Assembly (NCBI GenBank): GCA_037043015.1 | Contig: CM073326.1 | Location: 17,058,345 to 17,122,344 of the forward strand | Length of the DNA: 64,000 nt | Source of the DNA: Bryum argenteum | Lineage: Eukaryota > Streptophyta > Bryopsida > Bryales > Bryaceae | Direction: 5' to 3' | In this document: positions 1 through 12,329 of the stretch, one piece after another | How positions within the stretch are numbered: the stretch's first letter is position 1 | How the letters are laid out: each line of letters starts with the position of its first letter | The notes under the pieces: model-generated | The model's database searches: none | What the model saw: the letters and a program-made list of their open reading frames with translations, nothing else | What the model was told of the DNA's origin: nothing | Program-made: the position numbers and the translations under genes

Positions 1-352
1 TGCAATAAATCACTCACTCTCGCCCATAATCGTTCAAAGATTCCCTTTTGTACTCCAAAAGCCACTATCCTTCTTTCCTTGCACTGCTTTTCAATGCCAA
101 GTTGAGATGCTCACTCTAGCCATGATATATACAAACTACAGTAGTTTCTCTTCCTCTCCTCACTTCTTGCTCAAAATTCCATCATATTTCATCCCTCTCA
201 TGGTACCATACTCTGCAATAACCACTCACTCTTGCCTATATTCTACAGTATTTCCCTTCAATTTCTACTCCACAATTCACTATCTTTCTTTGCACCATTT
301 GATTTCTTGAAAGACCACATGATTGACGAGATGTTCAGGAGGAGATAGGGAC
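1..352. other. CNGC intron sequence at the left edge
   Basis: No next CNGC exon is visible here, so the intron after the phase-2 donor at 352 continues off the window. The stretch holds two degenerate copies of a pyrimidine-rich block of about 100 bp, beginning near 1 and near 211, each starting TGCAATAA and containing CACTCACTCT. Confidence 0.6.
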
Positions 353-2322
353 CTGAGGGCGAGCAAGCCGAGCCAGAGGCAGTAGAAGTAAGTCGGGAAG
401 AAGCCGAGATTGGACGAGATTTTCATATCAATGGCATTTTTATAGATCCCGTAGTTGAACGCATCGACACCTCCACCGCCGTTGCAATTCAGATTGGAAA
501 GAGACGTGAAGTTGCTGTACCAGGCCGCCGCGGTGGTCCAGGAGCAATCGAACACCTCTCTGCTGCAGAGCGCCTTGTTGCCACTGTTGACGGCTAAGCA
601 GGTGGACGACCAGCATGTGTCCTGCCGCTCCACTGACAGCAGGTACCACCCTGCACCCAGCACCTACACACACACAGTCAAGCTTTCTGTCAAGCTTTGA
701 CCTCTCGATCGAAGCCTTACTGAACACCACATTCTTTACCAACACAACGCTCTGAATCCTATCGAAGATGAAAATGATGAGCCTAAATCCCAGTTGTTTA
801 TTTGATACAAAAAATATCACAGTGAAAAATGGTGAGAGATGCAAAAATGGTCAAACTTGGAGTAGAAAAAGAGAGGAAGAAGGAGAATATGGAAAATGAA
901 GGTCGGAGAGATGGTGATTGTGGAGTAATAGTGAGGCGTGGAAGTAATATACGAAGTTTCTGGTAAGGGCTAGCTGGCCTTGGTCAGAGCGAGTTGGTCA
1001 CGACGAGATTGAGTTGGGAGAGATTTGACATCGAAAGTGCAACTAATCTAGTCCCACATGGCTCCATTGAATTAATGTTGTTGGAATTAGATACTGTTTC
1101 GATTAGGGTTGGTTGGTAAACAACTATCAAATATGATGTGTAAGAGAAGGTGCGCATTCGGGAACTAGAATAGCCCATGTCTGTGTTCGCACTCATGTAT
1201 ACTGATCATGCTTGAAATTGGATACTGGAGTTATGGAATTATTGAGTATCAGTATGAAGGGGAAGTGAGCACTCACATGGCTGGCGAGCATGTACAAGAG
1301 AAGGTTAAACGCAGCTCCAGCCCACGCAGTCTCCAGTAGAACACCAGTAGTGTTCACAATCTTCGACAGCAGCGGGAAGATACGCAACATTCTCGGGAAG
1401 TATTGAAACACCACAATATACCGCAACGCGTTTTTCGTGCTGATGTTCCTCGTAAACTGACTTCTCGTGTTCGGAATCACAAGCCAAATTACCACCTGCG
1501 CAGGAACTCCCATTCAGAATCACCCAACCCTAAAAACACAAAGCTCGAAAATGGCTCCAGTTGCAGGAGTGGGTACCTGAGGGACTGGCAGGACGGCGAG
1601 AAGATCGATCCAAAAATCGAGCTTGAAGTATCTGGCAGCGATGGCTTTCGGATTCGTAACAAGCTCCCCGCGGCCGAAGAAGCGAGTGGAGGGTTGAATG
1701 AACGCGGTCCGAAAGCGAAGGAACATGTGAACGACATAAAAAAAGTCTGTCAAGGTGCGGATGACTGTCACAGTGATCTTCAAGTTTCGAGAGATGGAGA
1801 TACAACTGCGAGTGAAGTCGACTTGGGGGAGGTAGAAGAAGAGCGGGTCGATGAAGACAGCAACGAGACAGGAAGCTAGAAAGAATCCGTTCCATCTGTG
1901 CAGGGTCTGGCTAGTGGGGTCCAAGTAACTCCAGCTCTTATCAGTCGGAATGTCGTCGTCGTAAACCTGAGTCGCAGTTTTGCCTCTCCACGACTGGCCC
2001 AGCTTGAAGAACCCTTTCGAGCTTCTATGCCACCCCCGTCGTTGCAAGTTGTCCATACTGATGAACCCCTTCGTCGTATCATCGTTGTTGTAGTACCCCT
2101 TCGAGCTGTCGATGTTGAATGCTGACCGCAGTGGTACATCGCTCTCTGAGCCCATCGATACTTGCGAATCCAATGTTGGCCGAAACCTACACTAGCCATT
2201 CTCCGTTACCGATTGATTGAGCTGCAAACCCTAAGCTGAAAAGTGTGAGTTACGAGTGAGTACCTGACGAACTTCTTGTGCTCGCCGTCCATTTTGTGTA
2301 CTTTTGTCCTGCCGTCGAACAT
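353..2322 (-). CDS. Cyclic nucleotide-gated ion channel (CNGC), 5' four exons, partial
   Basis: This is a plant CNGC cation channel subunit, acting in a membrane and gated by cyclic nucleotide and calmodulin. I read exons on the minus strand at 2322-2264, 2186-1577, 1495-1277 and 663-353. All junctions are GT-AG and phases agree (59, 610, 219 and 311 nt), giving about 400 residues. The N-terminus holds KFVRF across the first junction, a motif typical of CNGC N-termini. The second exon carries S1 (WNGFFLASCLVAVFIDPLFF) and following segments. The later exons carry S4/S5 (ALRYIVVFQYFPRMLRIFPL) and the pre-pore loop, ending at LGLLALR. The pore filter, S6, cNMP-binding domain and calmodulin site lie beyond the left edge. 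The chosen ATG at 2322 lies in frame through the 77-bp first intron; the later ATG at 2155 is an alternative start. Exon boundaries are my reading and need transcripts. Confidence 0.88.
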
Positions 2323-3207
2323 ACTCTGCGGAATCCCCGGCTGATCGCACCCCACTTTTAGTGTACCTTCGCCCTCCAATCCCGCGTTGACATCCTCACC
2401 AATTTCTTACACTAATGCAAACACAACGACAACACTAAAACATGATCAGTCGAAGAGCTAAGACCCCGGAAGCAAACCCTGATTCTCAGCTAGGGATGAG
2501 GCTCTAGTCAAAGTGTGATCATGCACACAAAAACAAAGCGGTGGAAGTGCAGTAAGCGAAGGTTTGGAACTCACCGAGCTGGTGTTTGTTCCTCAGTGTA
2601 CTCCATGGCTAGCTTGTTGAAGAAAAGATCGACCATCGCCGCTAAGAGATTCTGATTACAGGATGGACACCATGGCCACGGAAAAGGATAGTGACGAGCA
2701 AGGGATTGGTGGGAGGGAAACCAGGCGAACAAAGAGGAGCCAGGGAGAGCATCAACATGTGCAGTTCGGGGCCACGAGGCGGGCTGTTTGCCGAACTCTG
2801 AGGAATGAAAGACGAGCAAGTTGACGTGTTTCTTTTGTTGGTGGGGTCACTCAAGGAGGCAGTTTTTCTCGCATGGATTTTTTATACTGAAAAATCACCT
2901 GTGACTGCAGGAGAATTCATGGACGGGATCTTTGTGAATGAATGGCACTGAGCTGCAATAGTAGAGGAGGAAGTTGCAGCTTTGATGGCATGGAGGTGGT
3001 TTGACGGAGGCTGGCGGGTGATCGGTAGCTCGTGCTGCCTCGGTAGTTCGGATGATGCTGATTCGCCTTTGCCTGTCGGTCACCCGGCTGGCTGACTGAC
3101 TTTGAGGTGCCTGCCAATTCAGCCCTTTCACACTACAAATGGCCAGCGTGAACTGAACTGAACTTCACATCTAGACTATTGAAGAGCTGGGGGAAGACTT
3201 TTCTCTT
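2323..3207. other. CNGC 5' flank, no gene recognised
   Basis: This is the presumed 5' UTR and promoter side of the CNGC gene. The reading frame leading into the ATG at 2322 is open on the minus strand back to about 2405, so a longer first exon is possible. Short open frames occur on both strands, but none resembles a known protein. Confidence 0.4.
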
Positions 3208-4846
3208 GGGCCGGTTTACACTACGGTGGAGAAGGCTTGTGGCCGGTCAAGAATGCTTGGCTAAGACATGATTATACGAGGCAAATAGTGAATGTGCCGG
3301 AGAAGAATTAACCGCAATAAAATATGTTTTGAGAAGCATTGACCAGTTGTACTCTAAACACCTTGAGGAGAAGTCTATTGAAGAAGTTCATAGGAGGAGT
3401 CCACCGGTGAAGAAAAAATAACCAAATGGTAAACACTACTTATGATAAAGAAAACCATATTCCCTACATGGACACTGTATCAAAAAAATTCAACAAAAAG
3501 TTTGTTCATGAGGAATTACAGTCTATGTACATGGCAGTTTGATTAAACTTAGAATTAGTTTGCCTATGTATCATATTGTGTAGTAGAATAATAACTTCCT
3601 TTGTACATTTTCATTTTTTAGACTAAAATGAACATTCTATGGTGTTCAATTTTTACTCAATTTGTTTTTGGAAATCTCCAAATGTATTGTCAAATCTGGC
3701 TCATATATAAAATACTTGTTTCCTTGGCTGGTGGGAAATGAACCTTGTATCAATTAAATTTAGAAAATAAAAATGTTCACAAAATAAATATCAATAACAA
3801 ATTTAATTCCATTCCACTTTAAATCTAATTTTCTAGTATATTGTGCGATGAAATATCATATCATTTGAAGTCCTACCTCTCAAAATTTTAAGTTTGTATC
3901 ATTCACCACTAGTAATTGCGGAAAAATGCACTTTTTAGCTTAATGATATCATTTCATTTACTCTCGAGTTCTACACCCTCTTGAAAGGTATTAGGTAAGA
4001 ACAAAATTGATAATCATTTACACTGCTATTTGCACCTCCTTAAGGGGTATTTGATAAAATTGGAACTAAACTTTACTTACAGTGTAGGTAACATAGTCAA
4101 AAGGTATCTATTAATAAGTGAAACTAAAAATGAGGAAGCCAATACAAAAATATCGTATATTTGACATCGGATGTGTAGGTTCGAGCTAATAAAGAAGGGC
4201 TTGGTGCCATATATAGTGTAAATATGTATCATTAATAAGTTGAATTGAGCTTCTCCAGAGGACTAATTTCTTGTCCGACCTCTTGAGGCCAAACAAGATC
4301 TCAATGTTTCGGAGAAGCCCTTCTTCAAAAAGTACCGCCATGTAAGCCGTCATGTCGTTTTATCATGCGTGACAAAAGTTCACAATTATTGCTTTCTTCA
4401 TCAAGTGTAAACACGCACAAATTTTGCATGGTAATGCTCAACTTAGTTATCTACATGGACAAAAATATAATCAAGATGTTTGAGGTATTAAGCATCACGT
4501 TATCCTTTGCACAAAGTAGACCATGTCTCTTGAAAAAAAGTTTGCATCAATTTTGAATGTTATGATCTTACAAATGGCAAAGATCCAACGGTTGAAATTT
4601 TTCACACTACCTCCGATGGTAGTTATCTTTAAGATCCTACGGTTGAAAATTTCAAAAAATTGTAACAAAAATTCTCATACTCCAAAGTTTACATGGTGGT
4701 ATGAAATCACAGTTTTGGAGTTTGGAGCTCTCAAAACACCATGGTTGTTTAGGGGTTAAGAGTGGCATTTTTTGACCAATCACAATTGAGGAATTTCCCT
4801 TTTTTTCATGACCGGTGAACTTCTCCACCGTACTGTAAACCGGCCC
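3208..4846. mobile_element. Non-autonomous TIR transposon, about 1.6 kb
   Basis: The ends are inverted repeats. The left end is GGGCCGGTTTACACTACGGT, and the reverse complement of the right end is GGGCCGGTTTACAGTACGGT; similarity continues through GGAGAAG and a subterminal CCGGTCA. The interior is AT-rich with no transposase. It contains a minus-oriented fragment of a TTAACCCCTAA-type element near its right end (about 4560-4761). I see no clear target-site duplication (flanks CTT and TTA), so the superfamily is open; PIF/Harbinger or hAT are possible. Confidence 0.65.
4560..4761 (-). mobile_element. Fragment of TTAACCCCTAA-terminal element (group B)
   Basis: Read on the minus strand, this piece starts TTAACCCCTAAACAACCATG and matches the left part of the element at 6851 (shared: ACCATGGTGTTTTG, then a stretch about pain-text-free AT-rich sequence with GATCTTA). 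The other terminus is missing. It sits inside the 3208-4846 element, so it is a nested or captured piece. Confidence 0.55.
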
Positions 4847-4898
4847 TTATTCCTGAAGTCACCTTTTTATTTATTTATTTTATTATTTTTTTTTTCTG

Positions 4899-5330
4899 TT
4901 AACCCCTAAAGTCAAAATCAACCATAATGAACCACAGATGACATATTTTTTTTGCAAAAATTTAAATTTGGATTGTCTATAATTTTGTATGTAATTTCAA
5001 ATCTGTATGGTGAAAATTGATAAAAATTGATGGGTAGACTAATTAGAAACTTCTAAACAAGATCCTACGGTTGGACTTCCCAAAATCAACTAGAGAAACT
5101 TTGTTCTCAGATTTAAGATATGGCCATCTAAAGGTCACTCTAGAGGTTGACTGGGATGAATTTGTGTAAAGTGAGGAGAATTTTTTACATACTTTTTAAG
5201 AAAGTTTTGTCCAATTACGACAAGTACTGGAGAACATTCCGTGACTAAATGGGTGGAATCGCCTAAACTTACAGAAGATCGAGTCTATTACTTATGAACG
5301 AATTGGCTATTTAACTGAACACATTTGACA
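4899..5330 (+). mobile_element. TTAACCCCTAA-terminal element, group C, 3' end unclear
   Basis: It begins TTAACCCCTAAAGTCAAAAT. The next roughly 280 bases align with the sequence starting at 10066; shared landmarks are TGATAAAAATTG, GTAGACTAAT and AACAAGATCCTAC. No coding capacity is seen. The right end is not defined. Confidence 0.5.
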
Positions 5331-5649
5331 ATGGCCATAAAGAAGCCCTTGACTACCAAGGGTAGCGACTCTTTCAGCCTAACTACCCCTACCAACCCAA
5401 GTTCCACCCATCTAACTGAAGAATTCAATTGTCATTTGAAACTAATTATGGCCGAACATGAAATTCTATTGAAACTCAAGGATTTTGTGATTGCCATTGC
5501 TTCATCAATTCTTGTAAGTTGAAGAAACAGAGGGACCGATTTTGACTCACTATGTACAAATCCATTCAAAATACCAAAAAACCTTTCAACATGATATGGT
5601 CAAACGACGTAATATGATTTTGAAGTAAATGTTCATTTTATATGCCATA

Positions 5650-6474
5650 CAAGTCCTTACTCGTATCCTCCGGACATTGACATCAAAATTGTCAAATAAA
5701 AATTAATACCGGTAAACATGTAAAAAATCTAGACCTCGGTTTAAAATAGATACGAAGTTGGAGGATTTTGGTGATGTTGAAATTATGGGATATGGAATCA
5801 ATATGCAAGTTCCGTGCTTCTTGGTTCTCTGTGCTGTCAAAGATTTAAAGCTTGTCCTCCGTTCTTGTCTTTTTGGTTTCCCGTACTATTTAAGATTCGT
5901 GGTACGTCCTCCGTTCCTGTCTTTTTGGTTTCTCGTGCTATTTAAGATTTGTAGCATGTCCTCCGCTCCCTCGTTTCATTGTTTTGAGTTCCCCATCCTC
6001 TATTATGGTTCTCCATTCTCCATTTTTTTCTTACTGGTTTCTACCTCCAAACTCTCGTTCATGATTCCTATCTTTTTTTTCCAGTTCACCGTCCCCCAAC
6101 TTCCTTATTGTTTTCCATCATTCGTTCGCGGTTCCCATCATTCATTCCTAGTTCCGATTATTTATTTATTCTTAGTTCTCATTATTTATTTCTGGTTCCT
6201 ATCCTCCATTCCCAGTTCCTAAATTCCCCTCCGATGTTGCCTTGATCTCCGGTCTTCATTGTCTCCTTCTTTGCTCCCATTTTCAATTTCCACATTCCTT
6301 GACCCTTCAACTCTTTGATACATTATAGGAATTTAAAACACTCTTAACAACAATCAAATATTCAAAATCTCTTGAACACTTCATACCATGCATACATGAC
6401 CAAATGATGATGACCATGCATTGCCAAAGACAGTTAGATAAATCGCAAATCGTGTTCTTTTATATATATAGAGA
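5650..6474 (-). mobile_element. Helitron-like non-autonomous element, copy 1
   Basis: On the minus strand the element starts TCTCTATATATATAAAAGAA after an A. It ends at a hairpin (CAATGTCC ... GGACTTG in this copy, CAAGTCC ... GGACTTG in copy 2) followed by T. A TC start, terminal hairpin, A/T insertion site and absence of TIRs or target duplication are Helitron traits. The last bases are CTTG rather than the usual CTRR, so the class is a candidate only. The interior is a degenerate GGTTCC/GGAACC minisatellite that also keeps a long open frame on the plus strand. The second copy is at 61424-62149. Confidence 0.5.
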
Positions 6475-6850
6475 TGGTTCATTTAGCAAAGACATTTGAC
6501 GAGGTTTGCAATCGAATGGTGTGACTTTAAAAGGATATTGTGTCTTCTACCCTTATTTATTTTCCTTGCTATTTTGAGCTAGTCTAATTGCTAACCTATT
6601 GAGGAAACTCATAACAATTCTGAACAACCTTCAAGGAAACCAAATCACGGAGGTGCTCCAAAGTTATTATATTTCATACATCCACCATCTCTCACTACAA
6701 CTAATGTGAATCCAAAAAGAAGTAGCAAGTTATACATTTACGGCTTAAAAAACATTGATTTTCTTATGCATTTGATAAAAAATACCACAATTACCTTCCA
6801 GTGTGGAAATATTTCAAGTATGTGGAGATAATTCAAGGTTAATTCTGAGG

Positions 6851-7785
6851 TTAACCCCTAAACTACCATGGTGTTTTGTGGGCTCCAAACTCCAAAATTG
6901 CAATTTCATATCACCTTGTAAACTTTGAAGTGTGAGAATATTTTATACACTTTTTTGAAACTTTTAATCGTATGATCTTGAAGAGAACTATTATAAGAGC
7001 TAGTGGCTGAAATTTCAACCGTTAAATCGTAGCCATTTCTAAGATCATAACATTCAAAGTTGATGCAATTTTTTTTTCAGCAAACATAGTCGACTTTGTG
7101 CAAAGGAAATTAAACATGATGTCTATTACCTCAAACATCTAGCTCATATTTTTTTCCATGTATATAACTAAGTTGGGCATGCCCATGCAAAATTTTAGAC
7201 ACTCATTTTGCTTTTTGAACCTTCATGCAATTTAAGAAGGTAGAAATTAAGGATTTGATAAAACATGCACCACGTTTATTGTATATGGTTTAGGGGAAAA
7301 ATGAACGGTGAGTATATACCTTCATGAGTTTTTGAATTTCAAGAAAAAAGAGATTCAAAAAATTCCAAAATCTCAAATTTTGGCAAATTTTGAAAGAAAA
7401 AATTGAAATATCAAAGAAAACTTTGAATCTAGCTCTTGTAATTTTTGAAGGGTGCCCTTGTAGGATTGGTGAGAGTTTCAACTTGGGTCACTTGGAAACC
7501 TAAGTACAAAATCAATCAAGAATAGATTTCAAAAAAAATAAAAAAATAAAAAAATAAGGTAAAAAAAAAAAGTTTTTTTCTGCCCGCCCCAAGGTTGAAA
7601 ACTAAAATTTGTGTTTAAGAACTCCATACGTGGAGTTTGACTTTGCAAATTTTCCCACATACACCTTTTAGTGTGAGGAACATCCAATAAAAATTTTAGG
7701 CAAAAATATTACTTTAAACATCTTAACTTAGGCTGCCCGAAGTCGCAAATCTCCTAATCGGAGGCCTTCGTAGTTTAGGGGTTAA
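6851..7785 (+). mobile_element. TTAACCCCTAA-terminal element, group B, complete
   Basis: Left end is TTAACCCCTAAACTACCATG and right end is CGTAGTTTAGGGGTTAA, an inverted pair. The interior aligns with the element at 20409-21040; landmarks are CTGCCCGCC, CACATACACCTT and AATAAAAAT. There is no transposase, so it must move in trans if it moves. The flanks show no obvious target duplication. Confidence 0.7.
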
Positions 7786-7811
7786 TATTCCTTTCTTATT
7801 GACCCTACCGA

Positions 7812-8085
7812 CACTACTAGAAAAGAGGGGGATTTGCAACTTACATTACATATATTACTTTCGTGTAAACATTGTTCAAGTCTGACAACGATTTGAAACT
7901 TGATTGAGTAGTGTTTATAAGAAAATAAGCAACGTTTTCAACTAGATTATAAATAACGTTGCTTGGTAATCCAATAAAGTTGCTTATATTCTTGAGAACG
8001 TTGCTCAAGAAAATACAAAAACGTTGCTAAACTTGAGCTACATTTTAGAAAAAAACGTTGCAAGACCCCTCCAATTGTAGTAGTG
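7812..8085. mobile_element. CACTA-like MITE, 274 bp
   Basis: It starts CACTACTAGAAAAGAGGGGG and ends CAATTGTAGTAGTG, matching the CACTA-superfamily terminus CACTACxAGAAAA and its inverse. The interior holds repeated AACGTTGC-type octamers (about 7930-8060) in both orientations. The 3-bp flanks (CGA and AAA) differ, so a target duplication is not supported. Confidence 0.65.
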
Positions 8086-10065
8086 AAAGGTTGCACCTAA
8101 CCCATCACCAAGGCACAATGGTGCTCTTTATGCATCCACTACTGAGGCATGAGTGGTACAACGATCCAAACTTGCAGAGGTTGGATAACGAAGGCTCTCC
8201 TTAGTACTCTTTGTAGAGTGTGTGCGACTGCATCTTGCATACAAGCGCAACATTCCCTCACCTTACATCCATCCGGACCTTCACTCGTAAGCGCATTGTT
8301 GGATTAAGCAAGGTTGCATACCCAAAAGTAGGGAAGCTGTGTGAGCGAGGCGGCCTCCATTTGTTCCAAGGGAAGACTTCTTCTCATCAATCTTTTAGAG
8401 CATCTAGCCATAAGCCATTGCTATATCCAATGAAAAGGAGCCGGAGACACATAGACCACATCCCAGCTACAGCTCAAAGTGCGCAATAACTCAACAACAC
8501 GTTCTCCCATGAGAACAAGATGCAATGCTCGAAGTAATTCTTAATCAACATGTCCTTGTACAAGATGCTTGTGTGCAATCAGGCCGCTTCTATTGTGAGG
8601 TCACCCTCTCGGAAAAGATGCAAAATCCATGTGGGATGAGTTTGTTCAAAGGTGCTTGTGCTAACTCAACGTACTACGACAAAGCGCCATCCTCCCTTTG
8701 CTGGGGTTCCTTAAAACCTAAAATTTTATTCTTAGAAATCCACCCAAACTCTGCCTTGCCCCACATGACATTGCTCCACCTTGTCATGTCACTCTCATGT
8801 TATCAATAAAATCGAATCCTTTCGAAAAAAATATGTAATTTCATTTACTTATAACTAGCACCGAGTATGTTCGGAGTGCGGTGTCCCTTCGCATTCAATT
8901 GTAAGGTACTCTTCGCGATCTAGCAAATGCCGCAGTGGTGCATGTGACAGCCATTTCGGCCTTCAATTGACAGATCGAGAGGATACACCAGACATGAAAT
9001 TTTTAGCCCTAAAATTCTTATGACAATGAGAGAGTGTTGATCCCCTCATTTGAGATTTTTTCGCAAGGAAATCTAATCCACCAGAATGAGGAATTACACA
9101 TGGTTACAACTGGATACTCTTCTTTTGAGTTATAAGGTTTCAATTGGTAATTGACCCCAAAGTAACACATGTTTTTGGATGTAGTCGTCCGGATCAACAG
9201 ATTCAGCATGCATGTACTCTTCATGCAAAAATTTCAGTCAGAAAATGATTAGTTACTTGCTCGTAGCTACGAGATGGAAATCATCAATGACGGCACTAAT
9301 ATGTGGATCTCAATCTCGAGAGTTAGTATATGAATTTGCCTGATCGTGCATAGTGGTTTTCGAATAGCATCGGTCCCAGTTCCTCGATTACATTTTCCCA
9401 TAAGGCGGTGGAAGTCCACTTGATAGTTGCTGTGATTCTGAACACTCATAAGCAAGCAGTTCCGTTGTAGTTTTGTGAAGACAATTCATCTTAGATTTGT
9501 GTTTTTGGTGGTTTGTTGTGCATGAGGACAATTAGCTGAACTATTGAGGTGAGAAATTGAAATCATTGTCCTTGTAGGAACAATACATGAGACTTTTTCA
9601 ACAAAGAATTTGTACATCAACTTTGCACTAGAAATGATCTGATTGGTCGTCTAATTGATCTTTGAACTGCAACTGATAATCGTATCTGTAACTGTCAATC
9701 GTGAATGATTTCTCATTCAGTTTTCTAATTACACAATAGCACTGCCTATTCCCGTTTCTACAAGAAAAACAACTTTTTCGTGGACAGGTACTCGAATCAA
9801 AGCTGGTGATCGATGATACAATTTCCAACTTCAGGTTATCGATGGTGGAGTGTTCCTAATCTCAATCTGGAGTGTTGTTAGCTCATGCTTAACATGCACA
9901 TAGCTTGTTACTGAATTCAGTTTCGTAACATTTTGGTTTCGTAACTAATCTAGTAGTAGGTTGAGTAGCAGGGTTCTTCGAGTTCATCTTATGGGCACCA
10001 ACCTTCACTACTTGAACGGTGTACGCTATCCTTGGGTGGAACTTTCTGAAATTTACAGTTGCACG
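8086..10065. other. Gene-poor interval, no gene recognised
   Basis: The part at 8095-8820 is less AT-rich and has two open frames of about 90 codons on the plus strand (8220-8489 and 8525-8809). Neither shows a motif I recognise. They could be the remains of a gene. The rest is AT-rich without clear coding signal. Confidence 0.35.
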
Positions 10066-10320
10066 TTAACCCTGTAAACTCGAAATCGACCATAATAGAT
10101 CACAACAAGTTGATTATGTTGTTTCTACAAAAACTGAAACTTTGATTAAATTTTACTCAAAATATGTATACTGAAATTTGATAAAAATTGGTGAGTAGAC
10201 TAATGAGACAATTATAAACAAGATCCTACAGTTGGATTTCTCAAAATCAATTTTTTTTAAACTTGGTTCACCAATTTCAGATATGACTGTCTGGATATCA
10301 CTTTCGGAGTTGATTTGGTG
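10066..10320 (+). mobile_element. TTAACC-terminal element, group C, second copy
   Basis: It begins TTAACCCTGTAAACTCGAAA and aligns over about 250 bp with the sequence from 4899. The 3' end is not defined. It is non-coding. Confidence 0.5.
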
Positions 10321-11170
10321 TTTGTTGCATCTTCTGTGTGTAAGTCAGTTGTTAGGTAGAAAGGATGTACACTCCGAAAAGATCTGGAGGAAGAGAGCGT
10401 ATTTGTTGTGATCAATCGGACGTCCATGTGATCTTCGACAAATCTTGCAAAACGCTAAATATCTCTCCTGTTACTTCGAGTAGAGTAAACGTACTGCAAA
10501 TGATGCTTCATAACGCCAACCTTATGCTGCTGTGATTCTAGAGAAGAATTTTAGTACAAAGATGTAGACTATTTGGGCAGTGCTGTGGTTGTACAAATTC
10601 CGTTCTAAGGAATTTGAGGAGGTACTTTTACCCAAGTACTTTCTGAATATTGTTGAAGAGTTTGCCGACTTTGTTACTACAAAGTTTGTTGTTAATACAG
10701 CAGACAAGTATTCGTACTTTTGTGACCACGAGCAAGCGTTCATGGTGAGAGAGGAGGGAACCTTAATTCCATTAAAATGGCGTTATTTTGCTAAATGGTA
10801 CTCCTTGAATCTCTAGTTATTCCGCTAAAATAGCACTCCTCAAATTTTTGAACGGTGATTCGAAAACCATGTGATATTATAGAATTTGGAGGTGATATCA
10901 CATGCTATAGAATGATATCATATAAATATGAGTGACTGAAAAAATGTGAGATTACAAAGTACACCAACGTGTAGGCATGCAAATGCAAGTTCTGGTGTGA
11001 CAAAATGGCAAGTGGCATAATATAGTATTAACAGAATTGAGGTTAGAGCCTGTAGTAGGAGTTGTAGTAAAATGTTAAGAGATGTGGAAAGAGGCTCTTA
11101 TTTCAACTTCCTTCCATGTGATGTAGTTTTAGCCACAGGTGATGTAATGCACTCTCTTGTACAGTCCCCT

Positions 11171-11293
11171 AGATAGATAGATAGATAGATAGATAGAAAC
11201 TCCGGTCCCTTTCTAAGGGGGCCGGCGTGAATGAAGTGTCCGTTCGTAATGCTAATATCCCGATGGCCACCGGACAAGGGGAAATTGGAACAA
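11171..11293 (-). mobile_element. Retroposon 3' tail with (CTAT)n, copy 1
   Basis: Read on the minus strand, 11293-11196 is nearly identical to 14980-15077 on the plus strand. It is followed by a simple repeat of CTAT units (11195-11171). A conserved module ending in a microsatellite is typical of the 3' end of non-LTR retroposons (RTE-type LINE or SINE). The core CGAACGGACACTT also occurs in the copies near 13.4 and 43.2 kb. No reverse transcriptase is present. Confidence 0.5.
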
Positions 11294-11374
11294 TACTACT
11301 TCCCCCTCTCGAGGGTGGACACTATAACTACGCTAGTTTCTAGCCTAGTTACTAGTGCCTTGAAGATACTTGAC

Positions 11375-12329
11375 TACAGTCCCCTACACATTGCTTACGA
11401 ATTCCTTCTGGAGGGAGTTTTTATAAAGAACTTTGAAAATTCATTGTGAGCTCAAAAATGATCGGATTTGAAAACCGTAAAGTTTTTTGAGATCACATTT
11501 GAGTGAAATATGATATTGTGGTAAAATATCAATTCCCTTCTATAACATCATTCAATGTATTACAATTACTCTATACACCATATGCTATTGACTAGTCCTA
11601 CTTTTAGGTTTAATTACAATGCATATTTCAATTAAATTTTTGAAATGAGCTTCCAAAGTTGTTCTTAAGATACTTGAGCGCATGCTTGAATGATAAAAAG
11701 AAGCTCCTATTTTGAATGTTGTGGTTTGGAGTGGTTTCTTAAGAGTTTCCAATCTCAAAACTCAAGATGGAAATTTGTCTTCCTTTGAACTTGGAGAATA
11801 CTTGAAGAATACTAGAAGAATTTAAACTTAGCATGAGCTCTATCATTCTAATAATCTACAACAATCCTTCAAATCCTCGGAAGATATTTGTAGTAGTGAG
11901 AAAGACTTTCACAAGTTTTGGAAAAAGTTTACTAGTTATTATGACTTATTTAGAAATTCCTCCAAGCCAAAAATCAAACATGACATATATCAATGATACC
12001 AAAAATATACACCCAAGTATCCCAAGAACAACTTTGGAAGCTCATTTCAAAATTGCAATTGACATATATATTGTAATCCATGCAAAAGGTAGGACTAGTC
12101 AGTGGCATATGGTGTATAGAGTAGTTGTACTATGTTGAATGATATTATAGAAAGGAATCGATATTCGAACTCAATATTATAATAAACTTTGATGTGACTC
12201 CAAAACACTTTACGGTTTTCAAATCCTATCATTTTTGAGCTCACAATGAAATTTTAAAGTTTTTATGAAATTCCCCCCCCTCTGGAAGGAATTCATAAGG
12301 AATTCGTAAGCAATGTGTAGGGGACTGTA
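11375..12329. mobile_element. Foldback element with about 320-bp inverted arms
   Basis: Arms at about 11375-11690 and 12010-12329 are inverted copies of each other with scattered differences. The outer ends are TACAGTCCCCTACACATTGC and its reverse complement. The spacer of about 320 bp includes a 101-codon open frame overlapping one arm, which is not convincing as a gene. A transcript across it would fold into a long hairpin. No transposase or clear target duplication is seen. Confidence 0.65.

Noticed and set aside
5758-6222. A 154-codon open frame rich in Phe, Leu, Pro and Ser
   Set aside because: It lies wholly in the minisatellite interior of the Helitron-like element; openness follows from the TTCC-type repeats.
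8220-8809. Two plus-strand frames of 89 and 94 codons as possible genes
   Set aside because: No motif, no homology I recognise and no splice structure linking them.
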